Shown: piece by piece, positions 51,766 to 60,319 of the stretch
Numbering within the stretch: the stretch's first letter is position 1
How the letters are laid out: each line of letters begins with the position of its first letter
Assembly (NCBI GenBank): GCA_963821095.1
Contig: CAWGCJ010000018.1
Coordinates: forward strand, 69,306 to 133,305
DNA length: 64,000 nucleotides
Source: CAVPHV01 sp963821095
GTDB taxonomy: Bacteria > Actinomycetota > Acidimicrobiia > Spongiisociales > UBA5794
Direction of reading: 5' to 3'
Made by a program: the position numbers and the translations under genes
Notes under the pieces: generated by a model
Database searches by the model: none
The model's input: only the letters and a program-made list of their open reading frames with translations
Told to the model about the DNA's origin: nothing

Positions 51766-52797
51766 GTCGGCGATATTCGGCTTGTACGAGATTCCCACTC
51801 CGAGAATGGGGGTTCCGGAAACCGGCAAGCCCAGATCGTTGAGAACGTCGGCGATTCGATCGGCGGTGTAGGTGGGCATCGCAGTGTTGACCTGCTCGGC
51901 GGTGTCGATGAAGCGGGTAGCGATCTTGGCCTCGCGGGCCCGCCAGGCGAGGAATTGCGGGTCAAGGGGGATACAGTGCCCGCCCACTCCGGGACCCGGG
52001 TAGAAGGCCTGGAACCCAAAGGGCTTGGTTGCGGCTGCGTCGATGACCTCCCAGATATCGATCTCCAGCTCGTGAGCGAGCTGAGCCATCTCGTTGACGA
52101 GGGCGATGTTCACGGCGCGATAGGTGTTCTCCAACAGCTTGGCCATCTCGGCGGCCCGGGCGCTCGAAACCACGTGGACGGCCTCAAAAAGCCGTCCGTA
52201 GGCAGCGGCCGCGACCCTTCCGCTGGTGGGGGTGACTCCACCGACGACTTTGGGGATGGCCTGGGGAGCAACATCTCCGCCCGGATTCACCCGCTCAGGT
52301 GAGAAGGCGACGAAGGCGTCTTGATCGAGTTGGAGTCCGGCCGCCTCGACCGCAGGCACGATCAGGTCCTCGGTGGTCCCCGGATACGTGGTCGACTCGA
52401 GAGAAATGAGGATGCCGGGTTGAGCGGCGCCGGCCACCGTGGCGGCCGCCGACTCGATGTAGGAGAGGTCGGGCTGGCGATTTCGCCCCAACGGGCTGGG
52501 CACACAGATGAAGACGGCGTCGCAGGAACCCAGCCGGGTTGGGTCTGTGGTGACCTCGAGGCCGGCAGCGAGCGCTTCCACCAGCACCTCGTCTGAGATG
52601 TCGTCGACGTGGGAGGAGCCGGCGGAGAGGCTCGCCACCAGATCGGGTGAGATGTCGAAGCCGATCACCGGCAGTCCAGAGTCGGCAGCTGCCACGGCGA
52701 GCGGTAAGCCGACGTACCCGAGACCGATGATGCCCGCGGTCCAGTGATCGGAAGTGAAGCGCTGCGCGGCGGCGTCGGCCGAGGTTGTTGAAGTCAT
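51634..52797 (-). CDS. UDP-N-acetyl-mannosamine/glucosamine-type 6-dehydrogenase (frameshifted)
   Basis: The reading begins at 52797 and shows the NAD motif GIIGLGYVGLPLAVAAAD, the catalytic segment PGPGVGGHCIPLDP and the Lys/Asn centre of nucleotide-sugar dehydrogenases (KLLENTYRAVNIALVNE). It breaks at about 51760 after YKPNIADDRES. A single 8-bp repeat GCGAATCC there, if present twice, would restore the frame. The enzyme turns a UDP-HexNAc into the uronic acid. With the epimerase at 56844, the product would be UDP-ManNAcA. The frame as given ends at 51634 after wrong-frame residues. Confidence 0.8.
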   Translation of the reverse strand: MTSTTSADAAAQRFTSDHWTAGIIGLGYVGLPLAVAAADSGLPVIGFDISPDLVASLSAGSSHVDDISDEVLVEALAAGLEVTTDPTRLGSCDAVFICVPSPLGRNRQPDLSYIESAAATVAGAAQPGILISLESTTYPGTTEDLIVPAVEAAGLQLDQDAFVAFSPERVNPGGDVAPQAIPKVVGGVTPTSGRVAAAAYGRLFEAVHVVSSARAAEMAKLLENTYRAVNIALVNEMAQLAHELEIDIWEVIDAAATKPFGFQAFYPGPGVGGHCIPLDPQFLAWRAREAKIATRFIDTAEQVNTAMPTYTADRIADVLNDLGLPVSGTPILGVGISYKPNIADDRESASDRGAQEAGATRRQHLGLGPRGWHPTHRPLGFCRRDSR

Positions 52798-52884
52798 GCG
52801 AACTCCCGAGGTTGGGGGACGAACGGAGTCTAGGAGGAGGCACCCGATTCAACCCGGAGCATGTTCCTCAACCGAGTTCGGGTC

Positions 52885-55068
52885 CTACGGAACCCAATTG
52901 ACGGTTTCACAGCTGGTGGCGAAATCGACGCCCTGACCGCCGTTGCACTTGTCATCTTCGCTGCCGCCGTCGAGTTCGTCGTCTCCTCCGTAGCCGGACA
53001 AAATGTCGCCGTGGGCGCCACCGAACAGGCTGTCGTCGTCGGGGCCGCCGTTCAACCTGTCGCGGCCCGCCTCGCCGTAGAGGACGTTGTTGCCCGCGCC
53101 GCCATTCACTACGTCGCGGCCCCCTCCGCCATGGATGATGTCGAGGGAGTTGTCACCGTTGAGCGTGTCGTGGCCGATCCCGCCGTCGATGAAGTCCTGT
53201 CCCTCGCCTCCGGAGATGACGTCGTGGCTCTCGTCGCCCATCAGCGTGTCGTTGCCGGAGCCACCGAGAATGATGTCGGCGCCGAACCCACCATTGACCA
53301 CGTCGTTGCCGGTGCCGGCGCAGATCACGTCATCTCCGCCGAGGCCGTCGATGGTGTCATTTCCGCCGTAGCCCAGGATGACGTCCTTGCCATTGGTCCC
53401 GACGATGCGTTCCGAGAGCTTCGAGCCGACGATGGTCGGGAAGTGGCCGGCGCACACCGTTCCCGCCAGTCTGATGTCGAACACCTGTGGTGACCGCAAA
53501 CCGAACGTGCGCCGTATCTCCCAACCGGGCACATCCTCGGTGACGAACTCGCCGCGGTCGATGCCCTCGAAGTGGACGAAGCCACCCGGCGGACCGTCGA
53601 GTACCTGAACCGTGATGAGGCTGTCCCAGGCCGGGCCGTCGCCGTCGATCGTGCCGATCGCTTCGAGCACAGTGGCGACATCGACTTCCGCTTCCCAAGT
53701 TGCCAGTGGGTTGTTGACTGCGTTGAGGGTCGAGTAATGATCGTCCACCGGGACCAGGTAGGGATAGAGGGTTGAACTGCCGAAGCCGGAGGTGTTCGAC
53801 TCTGAAACGCCGCCGTTCGATGAGCTGTATGAAGCCACAATGACGTTGGATTTGGTGAAGGATGCGGCGTCGGGACCCCGGTATGTGATCACCCTGCCGG
53901 CGGTGGCATCAGCCGCCGCGATCCACGAAGTGGCTTCTCCCGCTAGGCCCTTGTAGACCTGATCGGCCGTGGTGTCGAAGACGTGACACCAGCAGTCAGC
54001 CCTTCGATCCGTCGTGAGGCCGGGTTGCCCGGGGAACCGGAGTGCCACATTCTCGTAGGTCAGGAAGCGATGGAGTGCATAGGTGCGGGCAGCAAGTGTT
54101 TGCGCGGCAAGCGCCTCCGCGTGCCAGCTTGTGGGCACTTCAGCGATCCCATAGACGTAGTCGTTGAGGTCGAGAGAGGCGGACACGTGGAAGCGGGGGG
54201 AACCGGGCACCTTGCGCAGTTCGAGAGCACCGCGTCCGTATTGCTGATCCAACGTTGATACCCGCCCAGGGTCGAGTTCGATGGTGAGCCGACAATTTGG
54301 AGCAACGACGGGTTCCGGGGGTGGCGGTGGCTCTTCTTCCACCCCGTCGAGGGGAGGGTTCGCCTCTGCGGGCGGATCTGCTTCCGGTGGCGAGTCGGCC
54401 GGTGGCGGGTCGGCCGGTGGCGGGTCTTCGTCTGCCGAGTTGGCTCCATCGGCTGTGCCGGTGCCAACCGGATCTCCCTCGAGAGGAGGGGAGTCGGGCT
54501 TGTCGGTGACGACATCGTCCGGCGGCGGTGGATCGGGTGGCGGTGGCAGCATGATCGGCTCACCGTTGCGAGTGAACGTACATCCGGCCCGGGTGCCGTC
54601 GTAGGTGATGACCCACGACTCGCCTTGGTTGGCAGAAAGCGAATTGGTGCACGTGGCGTCGAAGCAGATGGTCAGGTCGCCCGAGGTGATTCCCAGCGGG
54701 AGTGAGTTATGACCCTGGGACAACCCCACCCACAGCGGGCGGTCAATTCCGAGGACCTCGGGGTCGAGCGCCAATGCGGACGTCGATTCCACCTCGGTTC
54801 CGGTGTAGTAGGCGGTCACGATCTCTTCGCCGGTGAAACCGCTGAGGGCGCGACCCTGGGCGCCGTACTGACTCATCCCTACGGCGTGGCCGAAGCCACC
54901 ACCGATGAATGTGACCGTTGCGGGGACGGGAGCGCCGGCGGTTTCTGCGGCGGGATCGTTGATTGATCCGGGCTCCGCGCCCGCGTCGATCTGCGCCGCA
55001 CTCATGGCCGGCATCAATAGCGTGGCGAGAGCCACCGACAGCGCAATGAACGCACGAAGGTATCCCAT
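52885..55068 (-). CDS. SpoIID/LytB-domain protein with C-terminal RTX (calcium-binding) repeats
   Basis: From 55068 (MGYLRAFIALSVALAT), after GGGGAGGGGT, the 727-residue protein has a signal peptide and the SpoIID pattern GFGHAVGMSQYGAQGRALSG. A Pro/Asp-rich stretch (about residues 170-275) is followed by the core VPTSWHAEALAAQTLAARTY and the loop SSSNGGVSESN. The last 150 residues are glycine/aspartate nonapeptides of the hemolysin calcium-binding type (GGNDTIDGLGGDDVI). SpoIID members cut or stimulate cutting of peptidoglycan; RTX repeats usually guide secretion or fold with calcium. The combination is unusual. Confidence 0.8.
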   Translation of the reverse strand: MGYLRAFIALSVALATLLMPAMSAAQIDAGAEPGSINDPAAETAGAPVPATVTFIGGGFGHAVGMSQYGAQGRALSGFTGEEIVTAYYTGTEVESTSALALDPEVLGIDRPLWVGLSQGHNSLPLGITSGDLTICFDATCTNSLSANQGESWVITYDGTRAGCTFTRNGEPIMLPPPPDPPPPDDVVTDKPDSPPLEGDPVGTGTADGANSADEDPPPADPPPADSPPEADPPAEANPPLDGVEEEPPPPPEPVVAPNCRLTIELDPGRVSTLDQQYGRGALELRKVPGSPRFHVSASLDLNDYVYGIAEVPTSWHAEALAAQTLAARTYALHRFLTYENVALRFPGQPGLTTDRRADCWCHVFDTTADQVYKGLAGEATSWIAAADATAGRVITYRGPDAASFTKSNVIVASYSSSNGGVSESNTSGFGSSTLYPYLVPVDDHYSTLNAVNNPLATWEAEVDVATVLEAIGTIDGDGPAWDSLITVQVLDGPPGGFVHFEGIDRGEFVTEDVPGWEIRRTFGLRSPQVFDIRLAGTVCAGHFPTIVGSKLSERIVGTNGKDVILGYGGNDTIDGLGGDDVICAGTGNDVVNGGFGADIILGGSGNDTLMGDESHDVISGGEGQDFIDGGIGHDTLNGDNSLDIIHGGGGRDVVNGGAGNNVLYGEAGRDRLNGGPDDDSLFGGAHGDILSGYGGDDELDGGSEDDKCNGGQGVDFATSCETVNWVP

Positions 55069-55153
55069 ACCCCTCCCCTTCCATGGTACTGCTGGATCAG
55101 AGCAACCCAAGAGGGATTTGGTACGTGTTTCTCGCCCTACCATCGCCGCTGGC

Positions 55154-56794
55154 ATGTCCTGGTTAGCACGGCTCATTCAATTCACCCGTCTCGGTGCGGT
55201 TCTGGTCTACGGCCAAGTGCGGCGAGGCCCGAGGTACCTTGCGTACCTGGCTCGCGACACGTTGCTGACATTCTTCGGCAGATCCAGCATCGATCAGTAC
55301 CGCGATTCTGCAATCGTTGCGGATGTGACGGCCGGCGAACCGGCGGAACCACAACGGAGGAGCCGGCCGGCCGTCTTCATTACGCAGTTCGGGCTGGGTC
55401 TGTTGCGCCAGGGCAACGTTGCTGACGCCAAGTGGGTGTTGGAACGCGGGGTCGGCTGGTTCGGCTCTGATGAACGACTGGCAGCGGCAGCCGATGTTGT
55501 GGAGGGGGAACACGTTGTCCTCTCCGGTGGCTGGCGCCCGCCGGCGCCAAAGGGGACGGCAGCGCTGGTCGATCGTGCGCCGCAACGGGTACTCCACGTG
55601 GTCGGTAAGTCCCTCCCGCAGACGCTGGCCGGCTACACCATCAGGACCCAGGCCGTGGTTTCGGCGCAACGGTCGTTAGGTATCGACCCGGTCGTCGTCA
55701 CGAAGTATGGATTCCCCTGGTACGTCGGGGGCGACGCCGACGCCGCCATCGAGTACGTCGACGGCATTCCCCACTACCGCATCGGTAGCGGCGTACTGCC
55801 GCGTCGCTGGGACGACCGGTTGGACGCAAATCTGGCCGCGCTCCGTCCGATCGTCGAACAGGTGAGGCCCCAGGTGTTGCATGCTCATTCCGACTTCGAG
55901 AACCCGCTGCTGGCCCTCGCCCTCGGTGAGCAGTTCGATCTGCCGGTGGTCTACGAAGTGCGGGGGTTCTGGGAGGAAACCTGGCTCTCGAAGTCGCCGG
56001 AACGCAGCCCGACGGCCGACCGCTTCCGCTGGCGCCACGAACGCGAGCTGGCGTGCATCCAGCGGGTCGATCACGTCGTTACCCTCGCCGAAACCATGCG
56101 CAACCGGATGGCCGCGGATGGGGTCGATCCCGCACGGGTGACGATCATCCCGAATGCCGTCGACCCCGGCGCCTTCCCGGTGATGACCCGAAACGAGGAG
56201 TTGGCGCAGAGCCTGGGTATCGCACCTTCTGAGGTCACCGTCGGCTACATCTCGAGTCTGGTGTCGTATGAAGGCGTCGACACCCTGATCGAGGCGCTAC
56301 GGCTGGCTCGCGACTCTGGTCTCCCCGTTCGTGGTCTGATTGTGGGAGACGGCGACCAGCGCGAGAGTCTCGAGCAGCTGGCCGCGGCCCGTGGGGTTGC
56401 CGACGTGGTGACCTTCACCGGCAGGGTGCCGCACGACCAGGTACTCGACTACTACAGCCTCATCGATGTCTTCGTTGTGCCGCGCCGCAACGACCGGGTG
56501 TGTCGGTTGGTCACGCCACTGAAGCCGTTCGAGGCGATGAGCACCGGGCGGACCTTGGTGATGTCATCTGTCCCGGCGCTGGCCGACATTGCCGCCGAGT
56601 CCGGCGCCGCGGCGACCTTCGAACCCGAAAACGCCGCTGATCTCGCCCGGGTCCTCTGCAGGCTTGTGGGTGATGAGGCGGAGCGCGCCGAGCTCGCCGA
56701 GCAAGGGGCAACCTGGGTCCGCGCCCACCGCACCTGGGATGCCAATGCGGAACGATATCTTGAGATCTATCGCGGCTTGGGCGCTATCGACTGA
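55154..56794 (+). CDS. Glycosyltransferase, GT4-like, with N-terminal extension
   Basis: The ATG at 55154 (MSWLARLIQFTRLG) gives 546 residues. About 165 residues with a helical, partly hydrophobic start precede a GT-B fold: acceptor half with VVSAQRSLGIDPVVVTKYG and HAHSDFENPLLAL, then TIIPNAVDPGAFP and the donor site PRRNDRVCRLVTPLKPFEAM. It is plus-strand, divergent from the SpoIID-RTX gene and convergent with the epimerase across a hairpin. The substrate is unknown. Confidence 0.85.
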   Translation: MSWLARLIQFTRLGAVLVYGQVRRGPRYLAYLARDTLLTFFGRSSIDQYRDSAIVADVTAGEPAEPQRRSRPAVFITQFGLGLLRQGNVADAKWVLERGVGWFGSDERLAAAADVVEGEHVVLSGGWRPPAPKGTAALVDRAPQRVLHVVGKSLPQTLAGYTIRTQAVVSAQRSLGIDPVVVTKYGFPWYVGGDADAAIEYVDGIPHYRIGSGVLPRRWDDRLDANLAALRPIVEQVRPQVLHAHSDFENPLLALALGEQFDLPVVYEVRGFWEETWLSKSPERSPTADRFRWRHERELACIQRVDHVVTLAETMRNRMAADGVDPARVTIIPNAVDPGAFPVMTRNEELAQSLGIAPSEVTVGYISSLVSYEGVDTLIEALRLARDSGLPVRGLIVGDGDQRESLEQLAAARGVADVVTFTGRVPHDQVLDYYSLIDVFVVPRRNDRVCRLVTPLKPFEAMSTGRTLVMSSVPALADIAAESGAAATFEPENAADLARVLCRLVGDEAERAELAEQGATWVRAHRTWDANAERYLEIYRGLGAID

Positions 56795-56818
56795 CTGGTC
56801 CCGGAGTTTTGGGTCCCG

Positions 56819-56842
56819 GGCCACCGGGCATCCCGAGTGGCC
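56819..56842. terminator. Hairpin between convergent glycosyltransferase and epimerase
   Basis: GGCCAC-c-GGG-cat-CCC-ga-GTGGCC forms a two-part stem 25 bases after the glycosyltransferase stop and just after the epimerase stop. No T-tract is seen. Confidence 0.5.
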
Positions 56843-56843
56843 G

Positions 56844-57953
56844 TCAGGTCCCGTAACGCTCGGCGAGGATCTCGGCGATCCTGACGCCGGCATGGCCATC
56901 CCACAGAGGGATCTCGGCCGGAACCCAATCGCGGGCCAGGGCATCGTGGGCCGCAACCGCGATGTCCTCAGGCTCAACCAGTCGATTGGTTCCCATCGTC
57001 ACCGTAATGGGGCGCTCGGTGTTGGGGCGAACGGTGAGGCAGGGAACGCCGAGAATGGAGGTTTCCTCCTGGATTCCGCCTGAGTCGGTGAGAACGAGAG
57101 ACGAATCTGCCACCAGCGACATGAAGTCGGTGTAACCGAGCGGGTCGATCACCAACAAACCCGGGTGGTCGAACAGGCCTGCCGCCCCCAACACCTCGCG
57201 ACCGCGCGGATGAAGCGGGATGACGAGGGGAAGCTCGGCGGCCACGACCGCCATGGCGTCCACGATGGCTCGGGCCCGGTCGGGATGATCGACGTTGGCG
57301 GGGCGGTGCAGCGTCACGACTCCGAATCTATCGCCGATGTTGTGCTGGTTCCGGATGGGCGTCGAGTCGAGCCGGTCCCGAAAGCGCAGCAGCGTATCGA
57401 TCATGGGATTGCCGACGGCGCGGATCCGCTCGACCGCAACTCCCTCAGCGGCTAGGTGGTCGGCAGCCTCGGGGGATGTAATGAGGAGGAGGTCCGCCAG
57501 AGCGTCGGTGACGATTCGATTGACTTCCTCGGGCATGGTCCGGTCGAAGCTGCGGAGCCCGGCCTCAACGTGCGCGAGGGGGATGAGCAGTTTGGATGCC
57601 ACGAGCACAGCCGCCAGCGTTGAGTTGACGTCGCCGTAGACGACGACTGCCCGGGGCTGAAGGTCGAGCATCGTCGTCTCGAGCGCCGTCAGCAGCGCGG
57701 CCGTCTGGGCGGCGTGGGAACCGGATCCCACGCCGAGATTGATGTCGGGTTCCGGCAGCCCGAGCTGTTCGAAGAACACCTCCGAAAGTTGTCGGTCGTA
57801 GTGCTGACCGGTGTGGACCAGCAGGGGATCCGACCCAAGCGCTTGGGCCGCCGCCACCACGGGCGCAGCCTTCATGAAGTTGGGTCTGGCACCGACGATG
57901 TGGATGAGGCGACTCGGCGAGGCGTTCGTGTCAGCCATTGATGAAACGGTCAT
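56844..57953 (-). CDS. wecB: UDP-N-acetylglucosamine 2-epimerase, non-hydrolysing
   Basis: The protein of up to 369 residues has the family marks VGARPNFMKAAPVVAA, TGQHYDRQLSEVFF, VYGDVNSTLA, HVEAGLRSFDRTMPEE and SDSGGIQEETSILG-like DSGGIQEE. It interconverts UDP-GlcNAc and UDP-ManNAc. The start at 57953 overlaps the sulfotransferase gene (its stop is at 57931-57933); ATG 57938 is equally possible. Together with the nucleotide-sugar dehydrogenase it should supply UDP-ManNAcA to the polysaccharide. Confidence 0.93.
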   Translation of the reverse strand: MTVSSMADTNASPSRLIHIVGARPNFMKAAPVVAAAQALGSDPLLVHTGQHYDRQLSEVFFEQLGLPEPDINLGVGSGSHAAQTAALLTALETTMLDLQPRAVVVYGDVNSTLAAVLVASKLLIPLAHVEAGLRSFDRTMPEEVNRIVTDALADLLLITSPEAADHLAAEGVAVERIRAVGNPMIDTLLRFRDRLDSTPIRNQHNIGDRFGVVTLHRPANVDHPDRARAIVDAMAVVAAELPLVIPLHPRGREVLGAAGLFDHPGLLVIDPLGYTDFMSLVADSSLVLTDSGGIQEETSILGVPCLTVRPNTERPITVTMGTNRLVEPEDIAVAAHDALARDWVPAEIPLWDGHAGVRIAEILAERYGT

Positions 57954-58638
57954 ACCATTCTTCGGTGAGGGAATCGGACTGTTTCTGGAGCTTCACGTCC
58001 TCACGATCACGATTGGCCACGATTTCGGCCGCGTCGGGCAGTTCGAGCAACTCGGCGATCTCGAGCAAGAGCTCGTCGCGCGAGGACGGGATGTCCTCAT
58101 AGTCAATCGTGATCGATGGGGTGAGTTCGGATGCCTCCAACTCGCGCTCCCACATGGCCTCGTCCTCGACGATGCGCACCAGGTTGGCGATCAGCGCCTC
58201 CCGGTCGTAGAAGGGCTCGGCGGTCTGCTCCTTCAATACCCCCCACTTGCCGGTTTGTTGCGCCTTCGTCAGCGAGATGGCCTGGCGAAGCTTGTCCTTG
58301 CGCAGCAGCTTGACCACCACCACGTCCCCGAAGTGCTTGGTCAGATTGCGGAGCCGGCCGGGCTCGGGCGGCAGCATCCCTTCCTTGGTGAGGATGTCGA
58401 GGTGACGAACCATCAGCTTCACGCCAAGGACACCGTTGGGTGACGCCGTTTTCTCCAACAGCTTCGAGATGTAGGCGTCCAAATCGCCACGCGGGATGTC
58501 CCATCGCTCGATGAGGCGTTCGTAGCGCGGCCGATTGAAGAACTCTCGGGGCTCGCCGAGCGCGTCGGTACTGCGCATGTCGGCGGCGAGCAGACTGCTT
58601 CCGGTTCGCGGCAAGGTACAGATGAAGACACTCTTCAC
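57931..58638 (-). CDS. Stf0-type sulfotransferase
   Basis: A GTG start at 58638 follows CGGAG. The 235-residue protein opens with the PAPS-binding phosphate loop ICTLPRTGSSLLAADM and has the Stf0-like pattern GEPREFFN, VLGVKLMVRHLDIL and TKAQQTGKW. The best known Stf0 enzyme sulfates trehalose in mycobacteria; here the gene lies in a glycan locus, so a sugar or glycolipid acceptor is likely. It sits between the coiled-coil glycosyltransferase and wecB. Confidence 0.87.
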   Translation of the reverse strand: MKSVFICTLPRTGSSLLAADMRSTDALGEPREFFNRPRYERLIERWDIPRGDLDAYISKLLEKTASPNGVLGVKLMVRHLDILTKEGMLPPEPGRLRNLTKHFGDVVVVKLLRKDKLRQAISLTKAQQTGKWGVLKEQTAEPFYDREALIANLVRIVEDEAMWERELEASELTPSITIDYEDIPSSRDELLLEIAELLELPDAAEIVANRDREDVKLQKQSDSLTEEWYDRFING

Positions 58639-58689
58639 GGTTTCTCCGGGGTCGGGATCGTTGCGGTGGGGCGCATCGCGGTTCGACGC

Positions 58690-59274
58690 TCAGTCATGGA
58701 CGATGAGCCGTTCGAGATGGGCGGCGAATTGCCCGGCGATGACGGTGGCATCGTACCGGTCGCGGAACGGTGCCGGTAGCTCACCCTGATCGCCGCGGGC
58801 GGCGATGGCTTCTTTGATGGCACGGAACAGGTCCTCGTCAGAGGACCGTTCGAAGAGGTGGACCAGTCCCGAGCCGAGCGCGTCGCGGGTGACGCTGTTG
58901 TCGGGGGCAACCGAGCGGCATCCGAAGGTGAGCCCCAGCATGAGGACGCCCGAATTCAAGACTTGCCGGTAGGGGAGTACCACGACGTCGGCGCTCTTGA
59001 ACATGACCTGCACGTGCTCGTCGGGGATCGGGCTGGCGGTGATGCTGGCACCCTCGGTGTCTTCGATCACCTCGAATAGCTCCGAGTTGTCGATCGCGCC
59101 CATGGTGGGGCCGGCAACCATGACCCGGAGGCGCAGCCCCGTGTCGGCCTTGAGTTTTGGCAGCAGCCGCACCAATCGGTCGAAACCCTTGTAGGGGCGA
59201 ATAGCGCCGAAGGCGAGCAGCATCACCTCGTCGTCGTCGAGGCCGATCAGCTTGCGGGCGGCTTCGCGAGTCAT
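58690..59274 (-). CDS. C-terminal part of the coiled-coil glycosyltransferase (separate frame)
   Basis: This frame (MTREAARKLIGLDDDEVMLL) carries the donor-binding half of a GT-B transferase: LLAFGAIRPYKGFDRL, FKSADVVVLPYRQVLNSG and the end segment LFERSSDEDLFRAIKEA. In-frame coding really begins near 59348 (YYTIDPAKLFVVDHPLYQG). Deleting one C from a CCC run there joins it to the upstream fragment. It is therefore the second half of one protein of about 540 residues. Confidence 0.65.
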   Translation of the reverse strand: MTREAARKLIGLDDDEVMLLAFGAIRPYKGFDRLVRLLPKLKADTGLRLRVMVAGPTMGAIDNSELFEVIEDTEGASITASPIPDEHVQVMFKSADVVVLPYRQVLNSGVLMLGLTFGCRSVAPDNSVTRDALGSGLVHLFERSSDEDLFRAIKEAIAARGDQGELPAPFRDRYDATVIAGQFAAHLERLIVHD

Positions 59275-60319
59275 GTACTCCTCGTAGATCCCCTGGTAAA
59301 GCGGGTGGTCGACGACGAACAGTTTGGCCGGATCGATCGTGTAGTACGGGCGCGACCTCTTCGACCGTTCTGGCGTGGAGCACGTGAACCCCGTGGGCGA
59401 GTTCGATCAGTCGTTGCCGTAGCTCGATCTCGACGTTCGGGAACGGACAATCGTGAGGGAGCGGTTCGTGGATGCTCCACAGGAAGGTGCCGCCGCGTTC
59501 GACGAACGACTCGATCGGGGCGACGAACTCGTCCGTTCGTTCTCTTGCCTGCTCTTCTGTCTTCGCTCCGAGCTGGGCGATTCGTGTCCAATGGAGGTGG
59601 AACGCAGAGTCGGCAGGCAATCGATAGAGATGGTCGAGGGAGCCGAGCGGACGGGCATCGAATCCGACCTCGGGACACCGGGCGTAGAGCAGACGCAGAT
59701 AGGGGTTCTGGGTGCCCCCAGGGAAGTACGACAGGTCGTGGAGTCCGAGCCCGGCGGGGGCGGCCAGCGCGGTCCGCTGCTCCCACCACGCCTCTTCCGG
59801 GAAGCGGATCTCGCGCTGCAAATCGGCGAATCGGCGCCGGGCGCCACGCAGATCCTCGCGTGCCGTGTCGCGCTGCTCCCTGGTGAGGCGAAGCTGCTTG
59901 CGAGCCTTGTCGCGTTCATCTCGCAACTGCTCGACGAGGCTCTTGCTGCGGTCGCGCTGGCGCTTGGCTTCCTCGTTCAGCTGGCGAGCTCGATCGAGCT
60001 GTGATCTGAGCCCTTTCGTCTGGGCCAGTTGTGACTGGGTCTTCTCCTCGAGGCCGCGCAGGCGGACCTGCTGCTTTTTGGCCTGTTCTTTGAGGAGTTT
60101 GATCCTGTCATGTTCGGCGCGCTGGGCCGCTTGCTCTTCCTTGGTGAGCTTCTTGCCGGGGGTCGCTTTCGTAGCGGCAGCCCTTGCGGGATCGGGAGCC
60201 GGAACTTCGAGCTCGACAAACTCGTAATGCGTGGCCTCGACGTCGGGTCGCAGCACGAAGAACTTCACTCCACGCTTGACCGGACCGGGGACGTATTTCT
60301 TTACACCACCGAGTGCCAT
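58838..60319 (-). CDS. Glycosyltransferase with N-terminal coiled coil (frameshifted)
   Basis: Beginning at 60319 with MALGGVKKYVPGPVKRGVKF, residues 60-170 form a long charged coiled coil (LRGLEEKTQSQLAQTKGLRS). The acceptor half of a GT-B fold follows: AAPAGLGLHDLSYFPGGTQN and FLWSIHEPLPHDCPFPNVEI. After residue 323 (EEVAP, near 59348) the frame is lost and reads Arg-rich to a stop at 58838; the true continuation is the fragment at 58690. Its ATG overlaps the sulfotransferase stop as TGATG. Confidence 0.7.
   Translation of the reverse strand: MALGGVKKYVPGPVKRGVKFFVLRPDVEATHYEFVELEVPAPDPARAAATKATPGKKLTKEEQAAQRAEHDRIKLLKEQAKKQQVRLRGLEEKTQSQLAQTKGLRSQLDRARQLNEEAKRQRDRSKSLVEQLRDERDKARKQLRLTREQRDTAREDLRGARRRFADLQREIRFPEEAWWEQRTALAAPAGLGLHDLSYFPGGTQNPYLRLLYARCPEVGFDARPLGSLDHLYRLPADSAFHLHWTRIAQLGAKTEEQARERTDEFVAPIESFVERGGTFLWSIHEPLPHDCPFPNVEIELRQRLIELAHGVHVLHARTVEEVAPVLHDRSGQTVRRRPPALPGDLRGVHDSRSRPQADRPRRRRGDAARLRRYSPLQGFRPIGAAAAKTQGRHGAAPPGHGCRPHHGRDRQLGAIRGDRRHRGCQHHRQPDPRRARAGHVQERRRRGTPLPASLEFGRPHAGAHLRMPLGCPRQQRHPRRARLGTGPPLRTVL

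Noticed and set aside
52885..53400. Short repeated DNA units near the end of the SpoIID-RTX gene, considered as a CRISPR or tandem array
   Set aside because: The units are imperfect and in frame with the glycine/aspartate RTX nonapeptides, so they reflect protein repeats. No leader or constant spacers are present.
54390..54430. Small tandem repeat GTGGCGGGTCGGCCG in the SpoIID gene, considered as a regulatory minisatellite
   Set aside because: It codes for the Pro/Ala/Asp-rich linker, is 15 bases (in frame) and has only two or three copies.
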